Shown: positions 1 to 6,306 of the stretch, in pieces
Layout: every line of letters begins with the position of its first letter
Position numbering within the stretch: the first letter of the stretch is position 1
Assembly (NCBI GenBank): GCA_031260775.1
Contig: JAISKW010000093.1
Span: forward strand, 1 to 10,845
Length of the DNA: 10,845 nt
Direction of reading: 5' to 3'
Source of the DNA: Christensenellaceae bacterium
GTDB lineage: Bacteria; Bacillota; Clostridia; Christensenellales; DTU072
Program-made: the position numbers and the translations under genes
The notes under the pieces: model-generated
Database searches by the model: none
The model's input: only the letters and a program-made list of their open reading frames with translations
What the model was told of the DNA's origin: nothing

Positions 1-1909
1 GGCAAATGTCAACCGCATTGAAATCCTCCTTGCCTCTGAGCGACAATAAATATCCGACTGTGTTAATGATATCGCGCGCGTTAAAGCCGGCTTTCAGCAG
101 GCTTTCGATGAGGTTCACCGCGAATTGAGAATTGCGTCCCGCCTCGATACCGCTACCCATTCCGTCGGAGAGAATCAACATTACCGTGTCGTTTTTGACG
201 CGCACCGCTCGCGCGGTATCGCCGCTTATACTCGTTCCGTTTTTAGTAACACCCTTTTCGGCATAAGAAATTTTGAATTTTTGCGCCCTCGCAAAGGTGT
301 ATCTCCGTTTGCCTGCACGGAGCGATTCGTTTCGTATTAGCTCTGTTCGGGTTCCCGAAACCGCGTGTACGGAGTCCGAAATACGCGAAACATCGTTTTC
401 GGTAGTGGTGAGCGAAAGCGTTTTAATGCCGGCGTTGTCCGCGTCCGCCTCGATATTTTCGACGGTTATACTATGCGAATTAAGCTCGTGAGTTAAGCGC
501 GATGAGAGCGTGCTGCACCCGTCTCGTGTGCAAAGTATTTCGGAGGACAAACCGCTTAGGATATCCGCAACGGCGGTTGTTTCGGAAATTACGGCGTTCT
601 CGCAAACAAGCAGTTCCTCATTGAAGCGTTTTTCCTCAACGATTCTTTCCGCGCCGGTATTGATATTTGAAATAACGTTCGGAATGCGTCCGCATTCGGT
701 TGATGCCTCGCGCGGAACGTCGATTAAACTCACGTTTCCGTTTTGCGCGGCGACACGGCACAACGGAAAAATTAATCGCTCGGTCATTTGCGCTTTTTCG
801 CAACGGATAAAATCGGGACAGTACGCGCAAACGCGCTCACGGGTGTAGGCGCACAATGCGCCGCTGTAGTTTTCCGTGCGTTTTTGCTCGCGCTCGCTCC
901 GTAAAACCTCGGCAACCGCCGAAAACGCGGCTGACAGCGTGCGGATTTTTTGCGAAACCTCTTTACCGGTATTAGATGCGGCTTCGGTGCCGTTGAAATC
1001 GCCGAAAAATACTGCGAACGGCACGAGCAACCGCTTGGGCAAAACCGCGCCGAAAATTGCCCCGGCTGCGGGTGCGATTAAAGTAAACAGCGTAAAGCTA
1101 TCCTTTAGATAAAAATACCCGATTGCGGCAAACGCGCCGACGGTAAGGAGCGGCGAAAAGTTCTTTGCTTTGCCGTATAAAACCGATACGGACGCCCCAA
1201 TAACAAACGAAAGCGCGAAAACGCTTATGCTTTGCGAGGAAATAAGCCCTCCGACTCCGAAAAATGCGGCAAAAAGCAGCGCGGATTTTGTGTTTTTTGC
1301 AGCAATCAGAGAGGAAAACAGCGCGCAAAAAAAGTAATATACCGAAAAATATTTATTTTCAAACGCACAAAATGCCGCCCCGAGCAGGGCGGAAATGAGC
1401 ATCAGCGAATATTTTTCATCGTTTTGTGCCGGGAATTTGAACCGCTTTGTGAAGCATAAATATAAAACCGTTACCCATGCGAAATAGGATATGAGGTATA
1501 AAACGGCGGAGACAACAAGCAACAACGTGTCGTCAAAGCGGTGCAAATACATTTCCAAAACGAGCGGCGCAAAGCCGTACAAGAGCGCGTGCAAACTTTT
1601 GATTTTCCGCTTAAAAAGATAGTGGACAAGGAGTGCAAAAACAAGTATTACGACTGCCGCCGCCGCCGAAATAAGGCTTGTTACCGCCGCCGCAAATATG
1701 TCCGCGCCGACATAGTAACAGTATAGAACCGCGGCAGCCGTTTTTGCCGTTATGTAAATTAGTGAAATTACAAGCGGGTTTTGCTTGCAATATATGAGCG
1801 CGAAAAACAGCGACAGCACAACGCCTGTCAGCGAAGCATAAGCCTCAAAATATGAGAATACGGACATTAGTATGCCGACAACGACATAACGGATTGTGCG
1901 GCTACGCAT
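1..1909 (-). CDS. spoIIE: Stage II sporulation protein E (SpoIIE), membrane PP2C-type phosphatase; C-terminus cut by window edge
   Basis: SpoIIE is the polytopic membrane serine phosphatase that dephosphorylates SpoIIAA to activate sigma-F in the forespore and also acts at the polar septum. The frame is open without a stop from the ATG at 1909 to the left edge (636 codons). The N-terminal roughly 330 residues are a series of hydrophobic membrane segments. A cytoplasmic linker follows with the SpoIIE-type cysteine cluster VCAYCPDFIRC (Cys361, 364, 370, then Cys384). The phosphatase domain then begins, with SGD and the metal-binding signature SDGMGSG (Asp582). The sequence ends at about residue 636 in LRGKEDFNAVDI. 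B. subtilis SpoIIE has 827 residues, so much of the phosphatase domain lies outside the window. The start overlaps the upstream gene by 8 nt and has no clear Shine-Dalgarno, so translational coupling is likely. The identification is firm. Confidence 0.95.
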   Translation of the reverse strand, partial: MRSRTIRYVVVGILMSVFSYFEAYASLTGVVLSLFFALIYCKQNPLVISLIYITAKTAAAVLYCYYVGADIFAAAVTSLISAAAAVVILVFALLVHYLFKRKIKSLHALLYGFAPLVLEMYLHRFDDTLLLVVSAVLYLISYFAWVTVLYLCFTKRFKFPAQNDEKYSLMLISALLGAAFCAFENKYFSVYYFFCALFSSLIAAKNTKSALLFAAFFGVGGLISSQSISVFALSFVIGASVSVLYGKAKNFSPLLTVGAFAAIGYFYLKDSFTLFTLIAPAAGAIFGAVLPKRLLVPFAVFFGDFNGTEAASNTGKEVSQKIRTLSAAFSAVAEVLRSEREQKRTENYSGALCAYTRERVCAYCPDFIRCEKAQMTERLIFPLCRVAAQNGNVSLIDVPREASTECGRIPNVISNINTGAERIVEEKRFNEELLVCENAVISETTAVADILSGLSSEILCTRDGCSTLSSRLTHELNSHSITVENIEADADNAGIKTLSLTTTENDVSRISDSVHAVSGTRTELIRNESLRAGKRRYTFARAQKFKISYAEKGVTKNGTSISGDTARAVRVKNDTVMLILSDGMGSGIEAGRNSQFAVNLIESLLKAGFNARDIINTVGYLLSLRGKEDFNAVDIC

Positions 1910-2588
1910 ATACGTGTGCGGCAGGCGCGGCGGATTGTTCTTCAAGCTCGCCGCAGCGGTAGAACGCGCGGCGCAAAAGCTTTATATCGCGCTCGCTTCC
2001 TCTGTAGTCGCCGTTGTTTACGATTAGCGACGAGAAAATTCCGTTAAAATTTTCCGCCAAACTGCCGCTGTCCGTTATGCCGTTTGCCGAACAAAAGCTG
2101 ATAAGCGGCTCGCAGAAAACAAGTGTACTTACGAGGTGTGCGGCGTTACCGCTGACGAGGGAGGCAAGTATTCGGTCTTTGTAGGCGTTGAAATATCCGC
2201 GCATAGCGGCTACGGGCTTTGCGGCGCAGGCTAAGGCGGAAAACAGCTCCGCCGAAAGTGCCGCGCGGCATTTCTCCGCGCTCTCCTTGTAGGCAATGAT
2301 GTCGTCCGCACGGCAGGCAACGCTTTGCCTCGATACCGAGGAGCAAATCAGAATCGTGCGCTTGTATCTTAAACCGCTTAATTCCTCCTCGGAGGCATTG
2401 TACGCAATAACGACAGCCGCATCGTTTACGGCTGTGTTATGTAATCCTGCGGCCTCTATGCAAATCAGAGCATCGGCTTCGACCCTTGTGTTTGAACTTA
2501 TCACTGCGACGCCTACGGCGGTGCGTATTCCGCAAAGCAAACGATACAGCTCGCCGTAAACGTCGTTCGTTAATATCAAATTACTCAT
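1902..2588 (-). CDS. Unrecognised 228-residue protein co-transcribed with spoIIE
   Basis: I do not recognise this protein family. It starts MSNLILTNDVYGELYRLLCG and ends in AAPAAHVYA. It has no signal peptide or clear membrane segment. The N-terminal ~110 residues alternate short hydrophobic stretches (VGVAVIS, ALICIEA, AVVIAYNA, RTILICSS) with polar ones, which suggests an alpha/beta fold, and the C-terminal half looks mainly helical. It is rich in Ala and has about nine Cys without a metal-binding spacing I can name. Its stop codon lies inside the start of spoIIE (8-nt overlap), and the promoter candidate upstream has Spo0A features, so a sporulation role is a reasonable inference from context only. 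No good Shine-Dalgarno precedes the ATG, and I found no in-frame alternative start just upstream. Confidence 0.8.
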   Translation of the reverse strand: MSNLILTNDVYGELYRLLCGIRTAVGVAVISSNTRVEADALICIEAAGLHNTAVNDAAVVIAYNASEEELSGLRYKRTILICSSVSRQSVACRADDIIAYKESAEKCRAALSAELFSALACAAKPVAAMRGYFNAYKDRILASLVSGNAAHLVSTLVFCEPLISFCSANGITDSGSLAENFNGIFSSLIVNNGDYRGSERDIKLLRRAFYRCGELEEQSAAPAAHVYA

Positions 2589-2645
2589 TAGCTTAATTTC
2601 GGGGCTTTGGACTCGCTTTTGAGCCCTCTTCCGTGTGTGATTAAT

Positions 2646-2680
2646 TTTATAACGGGTAACTGCTACACAATTTGTCGGAA
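2646..2680 (-). promoter_or_regulatory. Candidate Spo0A-activated sigma-A promoter for the spoIIE operon
   Basis: On the minus strand a -10 TATAAA (2651-2646) is preceded, after a 21-nt spacer, by CCGACA (2678-2673). The same bases read on the plus strand as TTTGTCGGA, 8 of 9 matches to the Spo0A box consensus TTTGTCRAA. In B. subtilis the Spo0A-dependent sigma-A promoters of spoIIE and spoIIG have unusually long spacers (21-22 bp) with 0A boxes at the -35. The predicted start would be near 2640, leaving about 50 nt of leader before the first ATG. The motif match is seen; the activation is inferred. Confidence 0.5.
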
Positions 2681-2747
2681 ATGTGCGGAAGCTTGTACTT
2701 TATGGGGGATGATTCTTTAGTTTAGATGATTAGTATTAAATTTTATC

Positions 2748-2769
2748 ACCCTGTGTGTAATCGCAGGGT
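2748..2769. other. Hairpin in the gap downstream of the GDPD gene
   Basis: ACCCTGTG (2748-2755) pairs with CGCAGGGT (2762-2769) around a 6-nt loop, giving 8 pairs with one G-U. On the minus strand it lies about 90 nt past the GDPD stop and is followed by GATAAAATTT, not a true T-run. It could be a weak terminator for the cluster to its right, or part of a repeat together with the element at 2786-2816. Confidence 0.3.
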
Positions 2770-2785
2770 CAAATCCTTGAAATGT

Positions 2786-2816
2786 ATGAATTCTGCGACT
2801 TCGCTCAGAATGACAA
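2786..2816. repeat. Short dispersed-repeat-like imperfect palindrome
   Basis: On the minus strand this reads TCATTCTGAGCGAAG followed by TCGCAGAATTC. It closely resembles the CATTCTGAGCGAAGCGAAGAAT-type short repeats found in intergenic DNA of many bacteria. It is an imperfect palindrome: TTCTG (2791-2795) and CAGAA (2806-2810) are outer arms and CGA/TCG inner arms. Only one copy is in this window, so its repetitive nature rests on my recollection of similar elements. Confidence 0.4.
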
Positions 2817-2858
2817 CGTAATTGTCCTCTACGCTGCTTTCATAACTTGCAATGCCGT

Positions 2859-3629
2859 CTAATTACCCTTAATAACCGAAAAAAGCTTATCGGGTCTTTT
2901 GGTTGTGATATTATCCGCTCCGAGGTGCATAATGCCCGAAAATGCCCATTTTGTACTCGGTGTGTAGACGGAAACCAAAAGGTTCGCCGCATGGGCACGG
3001 GTTACCAACTCTTTCGTCAGATATTTGTAGCCCAAATTTAAGCCGATTGCCCCTATTTCGAGCGCGGAGGCTATTTCCTTATCCATAGCGGCGGTGTCGT
3101 TTTTGAGTTTGTTTGTGAAATCCGTATTAAGATAGAACCTGATATTAGGGGCTTTTTCTTTAACTTCCGCCACATCCTTCAAATGTATTCCGGTAAAAAA
3201 CGCCTTGTCTTGTAAATTGAACTCAAGTATTAACTCCTCGACCCTATCGACATACGTAAATTCCTTTAAGTCCACATTAAACCCAAGGCAAGGATATGCG
3301 GCGGCGGCGGCGAAAGCTTCTCTTAATGTCGGCGCGTTTTTAATTTCCTTTTCGTAATGCGCAAGCACGGGAGTGCCGTCCTCGCGGTACATAATATCGA
3401 ATTCAACAATATCCGCGCCGCTTTCCGCGCTTTTAACTATTGAATCGATGCTGTTTTTCTTAGTTCCCATTGCGCCGGTATGCGCGGTTACGGTGAAGGA
3501 CGGCGAAAGTGTCGCGCCGTACATACGCGTGTAGCGGTTGCCCGCCCAAATTGCCATTACGCAACCCGTTACCATTGAGGCAAACAGTACGCATGCCGCT
3601 ATTATTAAAATTCGTTTTTGCTTTGTCAT
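2859..3629 (-). CDS. Divergent glycerophosphodiester phosphodiesterase-like protein, membrane-anchored or lipoprotein
   Basis: GDPD-family TIM-barrel proteins hydrolyse glycerophosphodiesters to glycerol-3-phosphate and an alcohol. Recognisable motifs are TAHTGAMGT (His50), NS at 59-60, GADIVEFD (Glu76, Asp78), DGTPVLAH (His91), FNVDLK (Lys122) and a C-terminal ITTKRPD like the usual TNxPD ending. The Arg after the first catalytic His is Thr51, and the Glu of the ENT motif is replaced (KKNS, 57-60). His-Asp after DGTPVLA is His-Tyr. This is therefore a divergent subfamily, and the substrate is uncertain. The N-terminus has a basic start, a hydrophobic stretch and VTGC (Cys23), which fits a lipobox. 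The hydrophobic run continues past the Cys, so a simple membrane anchor is also possible. The ATG follows the trmD stop by 1 nt with no clear ribosome site, so it is probably coupled to trmD. Confidence 0.8.
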   Translation of the reverse strand: MTKQKRILIIAACVLFASMVTGCVMAIWAGNRYTRMYGATLSPSFTVTAHTGAMGTKKNSIDSIVKSAESGADIVEFDIMYREDGTPVLAHYEKEIKNAPTLREAFAAAAAYPCLGFNVDLKEFTYVDRVEELILEFNLQDKAFFTGIHLKDVAEVKEKAPNIRFYLNTDFTNKLKNDTAAMDKEIASALEIGAIGLNLGYKYLTKELVTRAHAANLLVSVYTPSTKWAFSGIMHLGADNITTKRPDKLFSVIKGN

Positions 3630-3630
3630 T

Positions 3631-4299
3631 TTATTTCAGAAGGTCGGGACGTTTCTCTTGTGTCACCTTCAAACTCTCGCTTTCACGCCAAGCGTCAACC
3701 CTGCCGTGGTCGCCCGATAACAGAATTTCGGGAACCGATAACCCGTTAAACACCGGAGGGCGCGTATACTGCGGATACTCTAATTTATTGTTTTCGAAGC
3801 TCTCGTCAACCGTGCTTTCAAGGTCGCCCAAAACGCCGTTAATATGGCGGACGGAGGCGTTAATTATTGCAAGCGACGCGTAGTCTCCGCTCGTTAAAAC
3901 GAAGTCGCCTAAGGATAATTCCTCATCGATACAAAGCTCTATAACGCGCTCGTCAATCCCCTCGTACGCGCCGTTAATTAGAACGATATGGTCAAGTTTC
4001 GAAAGGCGTTTCGCTTCGGCAGCATTAAAAATCTTGCCTTTTGGGGATAGATAAATCCGTAAAGCTTTGTGTTCGGGGTCAGCGGCTGTAATTGCATCGA
4101 ATAGGGGCTGAGGGGTCATAACCATACCTAAGCCGCCGCCGTACGGCGCATCGTCGGTCTTTTTATGCTTATCCTTCGAAAAATCACGGATATTAGCTAT
4201 TTGTAGTTCAAACGCATTTGCCGCCAAACCGCGCCCGACAATACCCGTATACAGCGGGGCATAAATCTCGGGGAACAGTGTTAAAACGGTAAATTTCAT
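3631..4299 (-). CDS. trmD: tRNA (guanine-N1-)-methyltransferase-type protein TrmD, divergent and out of usual context
   Basis: TrmD transfers methyl from S-adenosylmethionine to N1 of G37 in tRNAs with G36, preventing +1 frameshifting. It is a dimeric SPOUT-fold (trefoil knot) enzyme. The start chosen is the ATG of MKFTVLTLFPEIY at 4299, which matches the family N-terminus; a longer frame upstream does not. Motifs are TDDAPYGGGLGMVM (48-61), YLSPKG (83-88), GAYEGIDERV (110-119), GDFVLTSGDY (131-140), EYPQYTRP (174-181) and VPEILLSGDH (189-198). The length is 222 residues, slightly short. The usual GRYEG is GAYEG, and the usual LID before the conserved Arg (Arg151, E. coli Arg154) is IIN. At the E. 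coli Asp169 position it has Glu166, next to Asp165. The start overlaps the DtxR-family stop (ATGA). The family call is firm; activity and paralogue status are open. Confidence 0.9.
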   Translation of the reverse strand: MKFTVLTLFPEIYAPLYTGIVGRGLAANAFELQIANIRDFSKDKHKKTDDAPYGGGLGMVMTPQPLFDAITAADPEHKALRIYLSPKGKIFNAAEAKRLSKLDHIVLINGAYEGIDERVIELCIDEELSLGDFVLTSGDYASLAIINASVRHINGVLGDLESTVDESFENNKLEYPQYTRPPVFNGLSVPEILLSGDHGRVDAWRESESLKVTQEKRPDLLK

Positions 4300-4664
4300 T
4301 TGTCTTTGGCGAAATATGCCGCTAATGCGGTAATGGTATCGTCCGAAAAGGCGTGTTCGGCGCGGCAAGCATCCTCGGCGGCAACGTCGCTGTGTACGCC
4401 GATTTTAATAAGAAAATCATACAAAACCGTATGCCTTTTGTAGACGGCTTCGGCTTTCTTTGTGCCGCTGTCGGTTAAATTAATAATTCCGTCGGCGTCC
4501 ACATCAACATAACCGTCCTCGCGGAGCTTTTTCATTGCGTTCGAAACCGACGGGCGCGAATACCCCGTTGAAATGGCGATGTCTATCGCCCTTACTCCGC
4601 CTTTTTTCTCGCGGAGTAAATATATCGTTTCGAGGTAATCCTCTTGTGAATTTTTAATTTGCAT
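4296..4664 (-). CDS. DtxR/MntR-family metal-dependent transcriptional repressor
   Basis: This is a short (122-residue) MntR-type regulator without the SH3 domain of DtxR. It has an N-terminal winged helix-turn-helix (about residues 5-65, SQEDYLETIYLL to INLTDSG) and a helical dimerisation/metal-binding domain (66-122). Against B. subtilis MntR the ligands align with a constant offset of one: Asp9, Glu12, His78, Cys100, Glu103 and His104. MntR has Glu99 where this protein has Cys100, and ACRAEH instead matches the ACRWEH of DtxR. The metal may therefore be Fe(II) rather than Mn(II), which is inferred. The start at 4664 is preceded by AAGAGG at good spacing and matches the family N-terminus; an in-frame ATG at 4703 would add 13 residues. 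It overlaps the upstream gene by 11 nt and trmD by 4 nt. Confidence 0.88.
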   Translation of the reverse strand: MQIKNSQEDYLETIYLLREKKGGVRAIDIAISTGYSRPSVSNAMKKLREDGYVDVDADGIINLTDSGTKKAEAVYKRHTVLYDFLIKIGVHSDVAAEDACRAEHAFSDDTITALAAYFAKDK

Positions 4665-6306
4665 TTGTTTTCCTCTTTTTAACGGCAATAATTGTAACGA
4701 CAACGCCGCTCGCTACAAGCACCCCCCCGGCTATGGATATCAAAACGATTGCCCAAACGGGGAAACTGCCTCCGCCGTTTGCATCTTCCGCCTCGTAAAA
4801 CGCAATAACGTACTGGCTTGTCGCCGGCAGATAAAAGCTAAAATTATTGTCGTTAAACGATGCGCCGGTATCGATTATCGAGCCTCCGGGCAATATACGG
4901 TAAACCACAACCTTACCTACCGTTTTGCCCCCTTCCACTATGGTTTTACCGTCCTTCGAGGCTGCACGGAACAGCACCTGCTTTGCGAAATTTTCGCGGT
5001 ACACCTCACCGTCAAGCGAAGCCGTTAAATACAGCTCGTAAACCGTCAGCAATTTGCCGTTGTGTTGCGCGTCCACAAACTTGTAATTGTTTGTCGCCTC
5101 GGGTTGTTCCTGCGCGATAAACTGCAGTTTTGAGGTCTCTCCGTACCGAAGAAATATTGCCCCGTTCGCGTTGTCAAGGGAAATATTGTAGTCTAAAACC
5201 AGCTTAAAGTTGCCCGCATACGTGACAGTGGGAGCCATAACTTTATTTTCGGCTTCCGCAAGGATTATAGCGTTATAACTTTGCTGTAAGGCGTTTACGC
5301 ACTCAACTATCTCGCGGTCGGTGGGCGCAAACGGGCTTATTCCCGTTTCGATTTGCACCCGTCGTTTTTCCGCCGCAGTTTGCAACGCTGCAAAGTCGGC
5401 ATTCAAATCGCTAATTAACGAGTCCTTATAGCTGTCGGCGTGTTCTAACACGTCCTGCGCATAAACGAGCAGCGAGCCGATGCGGTAATCTTTTTTAACG
5501 CCGTCCACGGTCAACTCGAAGTCGTACTGTCCGTTGTCGTAGTCACCTATAAAAAAGAGGTATTTTGTAGTGGTTCTGCCGACAAAATCCTCGGCGTAAG
5601 CGTAATAATACCCTTCCTTTTGGTCAATATCCGCTACGATTTGAGCGGTGATGCTGCCCGCGTTTACGAGTTCCGTTAAAAAATGCGCGCCGCCGGCTCG
5701 TATTTCGGGCGTTATATCCGCCGATAAATACTTGGTATCGAGGCGGAAAATGTACGCCGTTCTTATGCCGCTTGCCGCGCTTTCGGGGTAGCTTGTGTAG
5801 CGGTCGGTGACTTTAACATATACCAAATCGGGTACGCCGCCCGACAAAATTGTGTAGTAATCGTCGTCTAAATTGTTTAGGAAAAACGGCGCGTTGGAAT
5901 CGACTTGGTTAACGGTGTAGCTGCCCGAAACGGTTGTGCCGTTATCGAGTTCGGCAAAAAAGTCGTAATCGCCGCACCAATGAAGGGTTAAATATGCAAA
6001 CGCTCCGCCGATTCCGTCCGGGGTAACCTCAACGGTATAGGGATTGTTACGTGAGTCGGCAAAGGGCAAAATATCCGGGTCAACGGTTAATTTTATTGTA
6101 TTTTCGGGCACGGTTATCATTACCGTAACCCCCTCCTCCGCCGAAACAACCGAGGTTGTTACATTGATTCTTGAAATTTTAACCTCACCCGCCGCGTTCG
6201 CCGCACTTGAATTAAGCGGAAATACCGCAAAAAATACGCAACAAAAAATAAACGCAAAAAAAACGGTTAAGGCTGTAATATTCAGTTTTCCGCTATGCAA
6301 CTTCAA
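4654..6306 (-). CDS. Secreted, C-terminally membrane-anchored surface protein of unknown function
   Basis: I do not recognise a named family. Translation begins at a TTG directly after the iorA stop; a second TTG lies two codons in, and there is no nearby ATG or clear Shine-Dalgarno. Residues 1-38 form a signal peptide (basic start, long Phe-rich hydrophobic core, SSAANA before AGEV). The next ~240 residues are beta-rich and Ig-like in feel, with repeated Tyr-rich strands. About 285-350 is helical and resembles small surface-protein helical modules (LQTAAEKRR, VNALQQSYNAII). A second beta region (about 355-510) ends in GGGSFPVWA, a single transmembrane segment (about 517-541) and a KKRKTNAN tail. 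The likely topology is extracellular with one membrane anchor and no LPXTG motif. It is 0 nt from iorA and overlaps the regulator gene. Confidence 0.8.
   Translation of the reverse strand: MKLHSGKLNITALTVFFAFIFCCVFFAVFPLNSSAANAAGEVKISRINVTTSVVSAEEGVTVMITVPENTIKLTVDPDILPFADSRNNPYTVEVTPDGIGGAFAYLTLHWCGDYDFFAELDNGTTVSGSYTVNQVDSNAPFFLNNLDDDYYTILSGGVPDLVYVKVTDRYTSYPESAASGIRTAYIFRLDTKYLSADITPEIRAGGAHFLTELVNAGSITAQIVADIDQKEGYYYAYAEDFVGRTTTKYLFFIGDYDNGQYDFELTVDGVKKDYRIGSLLVYAQDVLEHADSYKDSLISDLNADFAALQTAAEKRRVQIETGISPFAPTDREIVECVNALQQSYNAIILAEAENKVMAPTVTYAGNFKLVLDYNISLDNANGAIFLRYGETSKLQFIAQEQPEATNNYKFVDAQHNGKLLTVYELYLTASLDGEVYRENFAKQVLFRAASKDGKTIVEGGKTVGKVVVYRILPGGSIIDTGASFNDNNFSFYLPATSQYVIAFYEAEDANGGGSFPVWAIVLISIAGGVLVASGVVVTIIAVKKRKTNAN

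Noticed and set aside
4300..4368. Longer N-terminus for TrmD starting MPRRTRLF
   Set aside because: The extension lies inside the repressor gene and does not match the family; MKFTVLTLFPE is the canonical beginning and gives an ATGA overlap.
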